64,000 nucleotides of DNA from Pseudomonas laurylsulfativorans (GTDB lineage: Bacteria; Pseudomonadota; Gammaproteobacteria; Pseudomonadales; Pseudomonadaceae). Shown piece by piece: positions 48,760-57,466 of this stretch. Numbering within the stretch: the stretch's first letter is position 1; each line of letters starts with the position of its first letter. The translations under genes and the position numbers were made by a program. The DNA is taken from contig NZ_MUJK01000009.1 in the NCBI RefSeq assembly GCF_002906155.1, forward strand, positions 124,001 to 188,000. The letters run 5' to 3'. The notes beneath the pieces are model-generated. The model was not told where the DNA came from and did no database searches. It saw nothing but the letters and a program-made list of their open reading frames with translations.

Positions 48760-50055
48760 CTATCCTTGCGCGTGGCACCATTGCGCAGGGTCACTCGGAT
48801 GACCCTGCTGACGAATTGCGAAATACAGCGCTGGTGTGTCCTGCCCGCCACTGTTACCGACAGTGGAAATAGGCTCACCGGCTTTTACAACGTCACCGGC
48901 AGACTTGAGCAACGTCTGGTTGTGACCGTACAGACTCAAATAGCCATTGCCGTGGTCGAGAATCACCAGCAGCCCGGCGCCGCGTAACCAATCGGCGAAC
49001 ACCACGCGACCACCGTGCACGGCATGCACCGCACTGCCAGCAGACGCGCCGATCATCACGCCATCCCACTTGGTCCTTGCATCATCGCCACGGCTTTCAC
49101 CGAAGCGCGCCAGCAATCGACCGTCGACAGGCCATGGAAGTTTGCCGCGGGTTGATGAAAACGGGCCGCCAAAGGTCTCGCCGGAGCTGGAAACCAGTGC
49201 GCCAGGTGTCGATCTGACCGGTTTGCGTGGGGCGTCGTCGCTGGCATCTGCCTGCGACTGGGCCTCACGTAAACGCTTTTTTTCGGCTTCCTGCTGGGCA
49301 ATCAGCGCTTTTTGCCGCGCTTCTTCTGCCTCACGGGCCTGGCGGGCCAACGTTTCTTCAATGGTTTTAAGGACTTTAGACAGGTCTGCCTGATCCTGCT
49401 CGCGCGCCGCCAGTTTCTGATCGCGAGCCTTTACGTCGTCATTGAGTTTGGCCAGGACTTGTTGGCGTTCCTGGCGAACTTTCTCTAGTTCGCCACGCTG
49501 GGTGTCGAGGCTGCTTTGCTGCACCAGCAATTGCGCCTGCTGCATGGCGATGTCTTTTTCGACATTGCTCAGTTGGCGCAGGGTTTCGTTGAAGCTCTTC
49601 AACTGCTCCAGGCGGGCCTGGCTCAGGTAGTCGTAATAGGTGAGGGTACGGGCGAATTTTTCCGGATTCTGCTGGTTGAGCAGCAGCTTGAGGTACTCCT
49701 GACGACCGTTCTGGTAGGCCGCCCGGGCCTGCATGGCGATCAGTCGTTGCTGTTCAGTGCGCGCGCTCTGGAGTTTTTTTTTCTCTGCATCGAGGCGCTG
49801 TAGCTCGGCTTCGCTTTTCTTCAGCTCTTTTTGCAGGGCGTCGACCTGCTTTTCGAGCTTGCCCATTTCGGTTTCGGTGCCCTTGAGCTCTTTCTGCACG
49901 CCGGACTTTTCTTCCTGCAACTTGCCCAGCAGTTTCTTCAGCTCGGCAATGTCCTGACGCGTGGCGTCCAACTGTTGTTGGGTTTCTGCACGCTCGTCAG
50001 CAAAGGCCGGTTGGAGCAGGCATGTCAGGGCTAGGGCTATCAGGACGCGAAGCAT
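48760..50055 (-). CDS. envC: Murein hydrolase activator EnvC
   Basis: A 431-residue periplasmic protein with signal peptide MLRVLIALALTCLLQPAFA, a long coiled coil (residues about 25-260) and a degenerate LytM domain. In the LytM part the metal ligands are missing: TKWDGVMIG replaces the HxxxD motif and ALYFAIRQ the HxH strand, as in E. coli EnvC, which activates AmiA/AmiB instead of cutting. The start at 50055 is chosen over an in-frame ATG at 50124 because it places the signal peptide correctly. Encoded between gpmI and ctpA. Confidence 0.93.
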   Translation of the reverse strand: MLRVLIALALTCLLQPAFADERAETQQQLDATRQDIAELKKLLGKLQEEKSGVQKELKGTETEMGKLEKQVDALQKELKKSEAELQRLDAEKKKLQSARTEQQRLIAMQARAAYQNGRQEYLKLLLNQQNPEKFARTLTYYDYLSQARLEQLKSFNETLRQLSNVEKDIAMQQAQLLVQQSSLDTQRGELEKVRQERQQVLAKLNDDVKARDQKLAAREQDQADLSKVLKTIEETLARQAREAEEARQKALIAQQEAEKKRLREAQSQADASDDAPRKPVRSTPGALVSSSGETFGGPFSSTRGKLPWPVDGRLLARFGESRGDDARTKWDGVMIGASAGSAVHAVHGGRVVFADWLRGAGLLVILDHGNGYLSLYGHNQTLLKSAGDVVKAGEPISTVGNSGGQDTPALYFAIRQQGHPSDPAQWCHAQG

Positions 50056-50189
50056 AGGGGCGAGCGGCACCAGGGAAAGGGACGGCCTAGTATGCCCGCC
50101 ATGGGCGGCAAAAAAAATGCCCATTTCTGACTGTGTGATAACTGGAGGGAGATGTGGGGGGATTTAATCTTCAAAACCACCACAGACAC

Positions 50190-50290
50190 TGTAGGAGCTG
50201 GCTTGCCAGCGATGGTCGTTAACGATAACGCGTGAAAACCGGATAAACGCGGCGCACTTGAATCCATCGCCGGCAAGCCGGCTCCTACAG
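50190..50290. repeat. REP pair, long-spacer type, copy 3
   Basis: The same composite as at 12411 and 12555, including GATGGTCGTTAACGAT and GGATAAACGCGGCGCACTTG. Confidence 0.9.
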
Positions 50291-50311
50291 GATTTGTAGG
50301 TCACGCGGTCC

Positions 50312-50404
50312 CTTGTAGGAGCTGGCTTGCCAGCGATCGCGGCCGATCATTCAACATAGATGCTGACTGTCAGATTGCTATCGCTGGCAAGCCAGCTCCT
50401 ACAG
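50312..50404. repeat. REP pair, GCTGGCTTGCCAGC subtype
   Basis: Second REP doublet in the gpmI-envC gap, with a 40-base spacer. Confidence 0.9.
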
Positions 50405-50431
50405 GGTTTTGCAGTGTATGGGGTAACCGGA

Positions 50432-51961
50432 TTACACCAGAATCGAAGTCCCGGTCATTTCCGCCGGTTGTTCAAGGCCCAGCAGCTTCAGCATGGTCGG
50501 CGCCACGTCCGCCAGCACGCCGCCTTCGCGAACTTTCAGATCGCGCTTGCCGACATAGATGAAAGGCACCGGCTCGGTGGTGTGTGCGGTGTGCGCCTGG
50601 CCAGTGGTTTCATCGGCCATTTGCTCGACGTTGCCATGGTCTGCGGTGATCAAGGCTTCGCCACCGACTTTTTCCAGGGCATCGACGATGCGACCCACGC
50701 ACAGGTCCAGGCATTCAACAGCCTTGACCGCCGCTTCGAACACGCCGCTGTGGCCGACCATGTCGCCGTTGGCGTAGTTGACTACGATCACGTCGTAACG
50801 CTGGTTTTCGATGGCATCGACGATACGGTCGGTGACTTCCGGTGCGCTCATTTCCGGTTGCAAGTCATAGGTGGCGACTTTCGGCGACGGGATCAGGATG
50901 CGCTCTTCGCCCGGGAACGGCTCTTCGCGGCCGCCGGAGAAGAAGAAGGTCACGTGGGCGTACTTTTCGGTTTCAGCGATGCGCAACTGAGTCTTGCCGT
51001 TTTTCGCCAGGTAGTCGCCCAGCACGTTTTCCAGGCTGCCGGCAGCAAAAGCCGATGGCGCAGGGATGCTGGCGGCGTATTGGGTCAGCATGACGAAACC
51101 GGCCAGTTTCGGCTGGCGGGCGCGCTCGAATTCACTGAAGCCGTCTTCGACGAACACGCGGGTCAGCTCGCGGGCGCGGTCGGCGCGGAAGTTCATGAAC
51201 ACCACAGCATCGCCGTCTTCGACTTTTACCGGCTCACCGATGGAGGTGGCTTTGACGAATTCGTCGCTCTCGCCACGCTCGTAAGCTGCTTGCAGACCTT
51301 CCTGAGCGGTGGCGGCGTTGAATTCGCCCTGGCCATCGACAATCAGGTTATAGGCCTGGGATACACGGTCCCAACGGTTGTCGCGGTCCATGGCGTAGTA
51401 ACGGCCGATCAGGCTGGCGATCCGGCCTTTGCCCAGGGCCTGGAAGGTCGCGTCGAGCAGTTCGATCGACGATTGCGCGCTTTTCGGCGGAGTGTCGCGG
51501 CCGTCGAGGAAGGCGTGCAGGTAGATGTTTTGCGCGCCGCGCTTGAAGGCCAGTTCGGCCATGGCGACCAGGTGATCCTGGTGGCTATGCACGCCGCCAT
51601 CGGACAGCAGGCCCATGAAATGCACGGCCTTGCCGGCAGCGACGGCTTTGTCCACGGCGGCGCAGATGGTCGGGTTCTCGAAAAACTCGCCGTCGCGGAT
51701 CGATTTGGTCACGCGAGTGAAGTCCTGATACACCACGCGGCCGGCGCCCAGGTTCATGTGGCCGACTTCCGAGTTGCCCATCTGGCCGTCCGGCAAGCCG
51801 ACGTCCATGCCGCTGCCCGAGATCAGGCCGTTCGGCACGGTGGCCCACAGGCGGTCCAGTACGGGCTTCTTCGCCGCGAAAATGGCGTTGGATTCGGGGC
51901 TGTCACTGTGACCGAAGCCGTCGAGAATCATCAGGACCAAAGGTTTAGGCGTGGTAGTCAT
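50432..51961 (-). CDS. gpmI: 2,3-bisphosphoglycerate-independent phosphoglycerate mutase
   Basis: Glycolysis and gluconeogenesis: interconverts 3- and 2-phosphoglycerate. A 509-residue, Mn-dependent alkaline-phosphatase-fold enzyme. Metal site Asp in MILDGFGHSD, phosphoserine nucleophile Ser64 in GQMGNSEVGHMNLG, and C-terminal ALITADHGNVEQM. The start at 51961 is the family start; the longer frame to 52039 reads through the divergent promoter. It heads the minus-strand gpmI-envC-ctpA-yibQ cluster. Confidence 0.97.
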   Translation of the reverse strand: MTTTPKPLVLMILDGFGHSDSPESNAIFAAKKPVLDRLWATVPNGLISGSGMDVGLPDGQMGNSEVGHMNLGAGRVVYQDFTRVTKSIRDGEFFENPTICAAVDKAVAAGKAVHFMGLLSDGGVHSHQDHLVAMAELAFKRGAQNIYLHAFLDGRDTPPKSAQSSIELLDATFQALGKGRIASLIGRYYAMDRDNRWDRVSQAYNLIVDGQGEFNAATAQEGLQAAYERGESDEFVKATSIGEPVKVEDGDAVVFMNFRADRARELTRVFVEDGFSEFERARQPKLAGFVMLTQYAASIPAPSAFAAGSLENVLGDYLAKNGKTQLRIAETEKYAHVTFFFSGGREEPFPGEERILIPSPKVATYDLQPEMSAPEVTDRIVDAIENQRYDVIVVNYANGDMVGHSGVFEAAVKAVECLDLCVGRIVDALEKVGGEALITADHGNVEQMADETTGQAHTAHTTEPVPFIYVGKRDLKVREGGVLADVAPTMLKLLGLEQPAEMTGTSILV

Positions 51962-52052
51962 GGAATCCACTCGTGGCTGAGGTAAAAGGGGTAATGGAAA
52001 AGGGAGTGGCAGTTTAATGCGAAGTTCCGGCCACGTCACCGCCGGACGGGGT

Positions 52053-52080
52053 TTGGCCCACCATAGTGGCTGTGTATACT
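52053..52080 (+). promoter_or_regulatory. Likely promoter of the rhodanese-grxC-secB unit
   Basis: TTGGCC, 16 bases, TATACT, ending 33 bases before the rhodanese start, in the divergent gap with gpmI. Confidence 0.45.
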
Positions 52081-52113
52081 GGCCGACATTTTAACGCCCT
52101 GGAACCTCCTTCG

Positions 52114-52527
52114 ATGGTTGCTCACCTGATTGAATTCGCCACTAACCACTACATTCTCGTCGGTATCTTCGTCGTACTGCTGGCGTTGCTGATTGCCTAC
52201 CAAATGCAGGGCGGCGGCCGCAGCCTGAGCACCGGCGAACTGACCGGCCTGGTCAACAAGGACGCAGGCGTAGTGGTCGACATTCGTCCGAGCAAGGATT
52301 TCGCCGCCGGTCACATTGTCGGTGCGGTGAACATTCCCCAGGACAAACTGGCCGCCCGCGTCGGCGAACTGGAAAAGCACAAGGCCAAGACCATCATCCT
52401 GGTTGACGCCATGGGCCAGACCGCCGGCACCCACGCCCGCGAATTGATGAAGTCCGGCTTCACTGCCGCCAAGCTGTCCGGCGGTATTTCCAGCTGGAAA
52501 GCCGACAATCTGCCGCTGGTGAAGTGA
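52114..52527 (+). CDS. Membrane-anchored rhodanese-domain protein
   Basis: A 137-residue protein with an N-terminal membrane helix (YILVGIFVVLLALLIAY) and a rhodanese domain. The expected Cys position in the active-site loop reads IILVDAMGQTAGTHARE, with no cysteine there. The domain is therefore probably not a thiosulfate sulfurtransferase but a binding form. It is followed after one base by grxC; the two and secB form a conserved cluster in pseudomonads. Start at 52114 gives the membrane helix; an upstream ATG at 52066 lies in the promoter. Confidence 0.88.
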   Translation: MVAHLIEFATNHYILVGIFVVLLALLIAYQMQGGGRSLSTGELTGLVNKDAGVVVDIRPSKDFAAGHIVGAVNIPQDKLAARVGELEKHKAKTIILVDAMGQTAGTHARELMKSGFTAAKLSGGISSWKADNLPLVK

Positions 52528-52528
52528 T

Positions 52529-52783
52529 ATGAGTAGCGTCGTCGTCTATTCCAGCGATTACTGCCCTTACTGCTCGCGAGCCAAGTACCTGCTCGAGAAC
52601 AAAGGCGTGGCCTTCGAAGAGATCAAGGTCGATGGCAAGCCGCAGGTGCGCGCTGCGATGGCCCAGAAGGCCGGACGTACGTCCGTGCCGCAAATCTGGA
52701 TCGGCAGCACCCACGTGGGCGGTTGTGATGATTTGTTCGCCCTGGAGCGCGCCGGCAAGCTCGACGCGCTGCTCAAGGCCTGA
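52529..52783 (+). CDS. grxC: Glutaredoxin 3
   Basis: An 84-residue dithiol glutaredoxin with active site C12-P-Y-C15 in SSDYCPYCSRAK, and the glutathione-binding RTSVPQIWIGSTHVGGCDD block with cis-Pro. It reduces protein disulfides and mixed disulfides with glutathione. It starts one base after the rhodanese stop and lies ahead of secB. Confidence 0.96.
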   Translation: MSSVVVYSSDYCPYCSRAKYLLENKGVAFEEIKVDGKPQVRAAMAQKAGRTSVPQIWIGSTHVGGCDDLFALERAGKLDALLKA

Positions 52784-52840
52784 CGGCAATACCCCCAAAC
52801 CAGCAAACCTAAAAGAACCCTGGATCAAGAAGGATCTGCG

Positions 52841-53326
52841 ATGACTGACCAACAGAACACTGCTGCGAACGAAGAAGAAACTGCACCGCAATTCTCCTTG
52901 CAGCGCATTTATGTGCGTGACCTGTCCTTCGAAGCTCCGAAAAGCCCGGCGATCTTCCGCCAGCAGTGGGAGCCGAGCGTCGCGCTGGATCTGAACACCC
53001 GTCAAAAGGCGCTGGAATCCGACTTCCACGAAGTCGTGCTGACCCTGTCGGTTACCGTGAAAAACGGTGACGAAGTGGCGTTCATCGCTGAAGTGCAACA
53101 GGCCGGTATCTTCCTGATCAAGAACCTGGACGATGCATCGATGAGCCACACCCTGGGTGCGTTCTGCCCGAACATCCTGTTCCCGTACGCTCGCGAAACC
53201 CTGGACAGCCTGGTGACCCGCGGTTCGTTCCCGGCACTGATGCTGGCTCCGGTGAACTTCGATGCGCTGTACGCGCAAGAGCTGCAACGCATGCAGGCGG
53301 CTGGCGAGACTCCGACCGTTCAGTAA
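52841..53326 (+). CDS. secB: Protein-export chaperone SecB
   Basis: Cytoplasmic tetrameric chaperone that keeps preproteins unfolded and delivers them to SecA. 161 residues with the family core FSLQRIYVRDLSFEAPKSP, TLSVTVKNGDEVAFIAEVQ and the conserved GAFCPNILFPYARE near the C-terminus. It ends with a very strong bidirectional terminator. Confidence 0.97.
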   Translation: MTDQQNTAANEEETAPQFSLQRIYVRDLSFEAPKSPAIFRQQWEPSVALDLNTRQKALESDFHEVVLTLSVTVKNGDEVAFIAEVQQAGIFLIKNLDDASMSHTLGAFCPNILFPYARETLDSLVTRGSFPALMLAPVNFDALYAQELQRMQAAGETPTVQ

Positions 53327-53331
53327 AAGCG

Positions 53332-53387
53332 TCGTTTGCTCCATGAAAAAAGCGCCTCTGAAGGCGCTTTTTTCATGGAGCAAACGA
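53332..53387 (+). terminator. Very long bidirectional terminator after secB
   Basis: A perfect 26-bp stem (TCGTTTGCTCCATGAAAAAA ... and its complement) with loop CTGA. The A6/T6 tracts are inside the arms, so both strands give a normal terminator. Confidence 0.95.
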
Positions 53388-53390
53388 AAC

Positions 53391-53497
53391 CTGCAGGAGC
53401 TGGCTTGCCAGCGAAGGGGCCATCACATTCAACCATTGTGCTGGCTGATACACCGCTTTCGCTGCGATGCGGCGACCCGACAAGCCAGCTCCTACAA
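53391..53497. repeat. REP pair, degenerate right unit
   Basis: Left unit CTGCAGGAGCTGGCTTGCCA and right CAAGCCAGCTCCTACA with an interrupted spacer, between secB terminator and trmL end. Confidence 0.8.
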
Positions 53498-53508
53498 GGA
53501 TGGCGGTG

Positions 53509-53964
53509 TTATTTAAAGTCGTTCTGACGCCAGGCTTCGTAAACGGCGACAGCGACAGTGTTGGACAGGTTCAGGCTGCGGCAGCCTTCACGCATCGGCA
53601 GGCGCAAGCGTTGTTCTGCGGGCAGGGCATCTAGCACCTCGGCGGGCAAACCACGGCTTTCCGGGCCGAACAGGAAGGCATCGCCCTCGGCGAAGCTGGC
53701 GTCGTGGAACGGCCGCGAGCCCTTGGTGGTGAACGCGAACAGCCGTGGGTGGCCAAGGCTCTCCAGGCAGCTGGCAAGGTCCGCGTGGCGTTGCAGGGTG
53801 GCGTACTCGTGGTAATCGAGGCCGGCCCGGCGCAGGCGCTTGTCGTCCATCTCGAAGCCCAGCGGTTCGATCAAATGCAGGTGGCAGCCACTGTTGGCGC
53901 ACAGCCTGATAACGTTGCCGGTATTCGGCGGAATTTCTGGTTGGAAAAGGATGACGTGAAACAT
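53509..53964 (-). CDS. trmL: tRNA (cytidine/uridine-34 2'-O)-methyltransferase TrmL
   Basis: A 151-residue SPOUT methyltransferase acting on the wobble base of tRNA-Leu. The knot region has LFGPESRGLPAEVLD and RSLNLSNTVAVAVYE, and the N-terminus MFHVILFQPEIPPNTGNVIR is the family start. Its ATG shares the CATG at 53962-53965 with the divergent gene. The open frame extends to 54099 on paper, but that would be antisense to the neighbour's coding region. Confidence 0.95.
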   Translation of the reverse strand: MFHVILFQPEIPPNTGNVIRLCANSGCHLHLIEPLGFEMDDKRLRRAGLDYHEYATLQRHADLASCLESLGHPRLFAFTTKGSRPFHDASFAEGDAFLFGPESRGLPAEVLDALPAEQRLRLPMREGCRSLNLSNTVAVAVYEAWRQNDFK

Positions 53965-54403
53965 GCACGGCTCCGAAGGTAAAGATGACGCGCATTCTAC
54001 GCCGCCAGAAGGCGTGCGTTCGAAACTATTCCTGCGGGTGATGGGCTCGCTGGCGATTGTCGGGGTGATGGTCGGGATGATGATCGGTCGCCTGACCACG
54101 CCAGACCCCAGTCAGTTGCAGCAGGTTGAAGTGACCAACGACGGACTGGTGGTGTGGTTCAACAACGAACCCAAGACCCATGGTGAAATCGTCGACGGCA
54201 GTGTCGCGCTGCTGTTTGGTGCCGAGGGCAAGGCGCAGAAAGGCCAGCTCAAGCTCGACGGCAAGGACGTGAACTGGCGGGTACGTTTGAGCGATGGGGG
54301 GTTGTTACTGACGCTGGTGGCGGCCCGGCCCCTGCAGGGCGAGTGGGCCGGTAGCGAGGTCGATGACCGCTGGCGGCTGGAGATCCATCTCCGGGAGCAA
54401 TAA
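53963..54403 (+). CDS. Small membrane-anchored protein, unknown
   Basis: A 146-residue protein with one predicted membrane helix (residues about 28-47: LFLRVMGSLAIVGVMVGMMI) and a periplasmic beta-rich part (VEVTNDGLVVWFNNEPKTHG). I do not recognise a named domain; an equivalent exists beside trmL in P. aeruginosa as I recall. Its ATG overlaps that of trmL on the other strand, and the sequence before it is the 5' part of trmL. The tail is basic at residue 140 and ends before the tandem repeat. Confidence 0.8.
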   Translation: MHGSEGKDDAHSTPPEGVRSKLFLRVMGSLAIVGVMVGMMIGRLTTPDPSQLQQVEVTNDGLVVWFNNEPKTHGEIVDGSVALLFGAEGKAQKGQLKLDGKDVNWRVRLSDGGLLLTLVAARPLQGEWAGSEVDDRWRLEIHLREQ

Positions 54404-54610
54404 AAGAGGGAATCCCCGGCCTGCCTGTACCAAGGTTCCCGAAACGGGAGGCTCGTCGCGATTGCGGTATGAGCCTGTGTAAAGAAGGAACCCCTGACCT
54501 GCCTGTATCAAGGGCCCCAAAACGGTTGGGCTCGTCGCGAGTGCGGTGTGAGCCCGGTGTAAAGAGGGGAATCCCCGGCCTGCCTGTACCAAGGTCCCCG
54601 AAACCGGGTA
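54402..54610. repeat. Tandem repeat, about 79 bp, 2.6 copies
   Basis: Units start AAAGAGGGAATCCCCGGCCT and continue GCCTGTACCAAGG, GGCTCGTCGCGATTGCGGT, GAGCCTGTGT. Copies begin near 54402, 54480 and 54560 and differ at several positions, the third being cut short. They contain short palindromes (GGAATCCCC / GAGGGGAATCCCC). Confidence 0.85.
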
Positions 54611-54683
54611 GGTGAACTGATTCACCTGAAAGGGTCATTGCAGGGGGCGTGCCAGGTTTTAATATTGCGAAACAAAAAACGCT

Positions 54684-54708
54684 GAAAGCCCCGTAATTCG
54701 GGGCTTTC
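54684..54708 (+). terminator. Bidirectional terminator
   Basis: GAAAGCCCCG / CGGGGCTTTC with TAATT loop, followed by T6 on the plus side and preceded by A6. Confidence 0.9.
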
Positions 54709-54819
54709 GTGTTTTTTCGATAGGGGTTCGATAGCAAATGTAGGCGGGGTTTCGGATCGGTTGTCGTGCGCGATTGCGGTTCACGGTGCATTCAGGCGGT
54801 GCACTGATAACCCAAAAAG

Positions 54820-54915
54820 CATCGCGAGCAGGCTCGCTCCCACAGGGTTCGATGGTGTCGACACGATAGTGAAAACACCGAAAATCCATTGTGGGAGCGA
54901 GTTTGCTCGCGATTG
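54820..54915. repeat. REP pair, GCGAGCAGGCTCGC subtype
   Basis: Two inverted units of the subtype seen at 5707 (TCGCGAGCAGGCTCGCTCCC) about 55 bases apart, downstream of ntrC. Confidence 0.88.
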
Positions 54916-54947
54916 GGTCTATCGATCAGCGAAGTACTAAAGGCTGT

Positions 54948-56384
54948 TTAGCCCTCATCCCCCTCATCATCATCCCCGCCATCCACCTTCATCCCCAATT
55001 CCTTGATCTTGCGGGTCAGGGTATTACGCCCCCAACCCAGCAAAACGGCGGCATCGCGGCGGCGACCGGCGGTGTGTTTGAGGGCGGTCTCGATCATGAT
55101 CCGCTCGAAGGCCGGCACGGCGCTGTCGAGCAGGCTCGACTGGCCACGGGCCAGTGCCTGGTCAGCCCACTGGCGCAGGGCCTGTTCCCAGTTGGTCACG
55201 GGGGCCGAGTCCTGTGGCAGGCTCAGCAGTTCCGGCGGCAGGTCGCCGATGTGCACTTCGCGACCCGAAGCCATCACGGTGATCCAGCGGCAGGTGTTCT
55301 CCAGCTGCCGTACGTTGCCTGGCCACGGCAAGTTCTTCAGGTATTCCTCGGTTTCGCTTTTCAGCAGCTTCGGCTCGACGGCCAACTCCTGCGCGGCGCG
55401 GCTGAGGAAGTGCTTGGCCAGGGTCGGGATGTCTTCGCGACGGTCCGACAGACGCGGGATATGGATGCGGATAACGTTGAGGCGATGGAACAAATCCTCA
55501 CGGAATTTCCCGGCATGCACCAGGGTTTCCAGGTTCTGGTGAGTCGCGGCGATGATGCGCACATCGACCTTCACTGGCACATGACCGCCGACGCGGTAGA
55601 ACTCACCATCAGCCAGTACGCGCAGCAAGCGGGTCTGGGTGTCTGCCGGCATGTCGCCGATTTCATCGAGGAACAGTGTGCCGCCGTCCGCTTGTTCGAA
55701 GCGCCCGCGACGCAGGTTGGCCGCGCCGGTAAATGCGCCTTTTTCGTGGCCGAACAGTTCGGATTCCATCAGGTCTTTGGGGATCGCCGCCATGTTCAGC
55801 GCGATGAACGGCGAAGCGGCCCGCGGGCTGTGGCGGTGCAGGGCGTGGGCCACCAGTTCTTTGCCGGTACCAGATTCGCCGTTGATCAGCACGGTGATGT
55901 TGGAATGGCTCAGGCGGCCGATGGCGCGAAACACCTCCTGCATCGCCGGCGCTTCGCCGATGATTTCCGGGGTGCGGGTCAAAGCGACCGGGACTTCCAG
56001 GCCTTGCTGTTCCTGAGCGTGCTGGTTCGCGCGTTTGACCAGCGACACTGCTTCGTCCACATCGAACGGCTTGGGCAGGTATTCAAACGCGCCGCCCTGA
56101 TAGGACGCGACAGCGCTGTCCAGATCGGAGTGAGCGGTCATGATGATCACCGGCAGCCGGGGGTGCTGCTCGCGAATCCGCGCCAGAAGGTCCAGGCCGC
56201 TGGCACCGGGCATGCGGATGTCGGAGATGATCACGTCCGGTTGCTGGCGCGCCAGGCGGCTCATCACGCCATCGGCGCTGTCGAAGCTCTGCGTGGTCAT
56301 GCCTTCCTGTTGCAAGGCTTTTTCCAGGACCCAACGGATAGAACGGTCGTCATCGACGATCCACACGGTTTCACTACGGCTCAT
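54948..56384 (-). CDS. ntrC: Nitrogen regulator NtrC (NRI)
   Basis: Response regulator that activates sigma-54 promoters under nitrogen limitation. 478 residues: receiver with phospho-acceptor Asp55 in DVIISDIRMPG, AAA+ domain with Walker A GESGTGKE, sigma-54 contact KGAFTGAANL and RFEQADGGTLFLDEIGD, and a C-terminal HTH (RRRDAAVLLGWGRNTLTRKI). Its start overlaps the ntrB stop (ATGA). It should act on the NtrC boxes found at glnA, ntrB and gabP in this window. Confidence 0.97.
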   Translation of the reverse strand: MSRSETVWIVDDDRSIRWVLEKALQQEGMTTQSFDSADGVMSRLARQQPDVIISDIRMPGASGLDLLARIREQHPRLPVIIMTAHSDLDSAVASYQGGAFEYLPKPFDVDEAVSLVKRANQHAQEQQGLEVPVALTRTPEIIGEAPAMQEVFRAIGRLSHSNITVLINGESGTGKELVAHALHRHSPRAASPFIALNMAAIPKDLMESELFGHEKGAFTGAANLRRGRFEQADGGTLFLDEIGDMPADTQTRLLRVLADGEFYRVGGHVPVKVDVRIIAATHQNLETLVHAGKFREDLFHRLNVIRIHIPRLSDRREDIPTLAKHFLSRAAQELAVEPKLLKSETEEYLKNLPWPGNVRQLENTCRWITVMASGREVHIGDLPPELLSLPQDSAPVTNWEQALRQWADQALARGQSSLLDSAVPAFERIMIETALKHTAGRRRDAAVLLGWGRNTLTRKIKELGMKVDGGDDDEGDEG

Positions 56385-57466
56385 GTCGATGTGGCTCCTT
56401 GTTCCAGTGGCAGAAAGATCGAGAAAGTGGTGTGGCCGGGGTGGCTGTCACATTCGATCAGGCCCTGGTGCTGGCTGATGATGTTCTGGGTAATGGCCAG
56501 GCCCAGCCCGGTACCGTCCGGACGACCGCTGACCATGGGAAAGAAGATGGTTTCCTGAAGTTCCGCGGGAATGCCCGGGCCGTTGTCGATGATCTCGATC
56601 TTGGTCACCAGGCGATGGCGTACATGGCCGATGGTGAACTGGCGCATGGTGCGGGTGCGCAGGCTGATGCGGCCAAGGCGCAGCTCGTTCTGGCTACTGA
56701 TGGCCTGCATCGCGTTGCGCACGATGTTCAGGACCGCCTGGATCATTTGCTCGCGGTCGATCAGCACGTCGGGGATGCTTGGGTCGTAGTCGCGCACCAA
56801 AGTGATGCAGCCTTGGCTTTCGGCCTCCACCAGATGGCAGACACGTTCAAGCACTTCGTGGACATTGCACATGGCCAGTGAAGGCAGCTTGTTGGAGCCG
56901 AGCATGCGGTCGACCAGGTTACGCAGACGGTCGGCCTCTTCGATGATGACGTTGGTGTAATCGCGCAGGCTTTCTTCCGGCAGCTCTCGGGCCAGCAATT
57001 GCGCCGCGCCGCGAATCCCGCCCAAGGGGTTCTTGATTTCATGGGCCAGGCCGCGCACCAGCATCTTGCTGGTTTCCTGTTTGGAAAGCTGTGCTTCTTC
57101 CTTGGTGATCCGCAGCAGGCGATCACGGGGGTGGACTTCGAGCAGCAGCATCGTGTGGCCATCGCTCAGAATCGGCGTTACCGCGTAGTCAACGGTCAGG
57201 GTCTGGCCGGTGAGGGCGGTGAGCATGGCCTCGCGCTTGGTGAACGGGTGCGCTTGTTCGACGGCCTGGCGCAAGGAGTTCAGCGCTTCGGTCGATTCGG
57301 TAAACAGTTCACTGATGAACTGCCCATGGCTGCGCTGACCGCTGATGGCCAGCAGCATTTCCGCCGCCGGGTTCATGTACTCGAGGCGCAGTTCGGCGTC
57401 GAGCAGGATGGTGGCGGTGGTGAGGTTGTCGAGTAGCAAACGGTGGAGTGCGTCGCTAATGGTCAT
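56381..57466 (-). CDS. ntrB: Nitrogen sensor kinase NtrB (NRII)
   Basis: Cytoplasmic kinase/phosphatase controlled by PII that sets NtrC phosphorylation. 361 residues: PAS domain at the N-terminus (DNLTTATILLDAELRLEYMN), H-box GLAHEIKNPLGGIRGA with His near residue 140, and ATPase boxes (DNGPGIPAELQ, GTGLGLAITQ). It is coupled to ntrC. An NtrC box lies about 200 bases upstream, so the operon may control itself. Confidence 0.97.
   Translation of the reverse strand: MTISDALHRLLLDNLTTATILLDAELRLEYMNPAAEMLLAISGQRSHGQFISELFTESTEALNSLRQAVEQAHPFTKREAMLTALTGQTLTVDYAVTPILSDGHTMLLLEVHPRDRLLRITKEEAQLSKQETSKMLVRGLAHEIKNPLGGIRGAAQLLARELPEESLRDYTNVIIEEADRLRNLVDRMLGSNKLPSLAMCNVHEVLERVCHLVEAESQGCITLVRDYDPSIPDVLIDREQMIQAVLNIVRNAMQAISSQNELRLGRISLRTRTMRQFTIGHVRHRLVTKIEIIDNGPGIPAELQETIFFPMVSGRPDGTGLGLAITQNIISQHQGLIECDSHPGHTTFSIFLPLEQGATST

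Larger units (their letters stand above)
50056..50431. other. Intergenic gap with two REP pairs
   Basis: The gap between gpmI and envC (both minus strand) is filled by the REP pairs at 50190 and 50312. The envC promoter must lie within or beside them. Confidence 0.6.

Noticed and set aside
54249..54791. 180-codon minus-strand frame with repeated residues
   Set aside because: Its periodicity is that of the 79-bp tandem repeat; no start signal.
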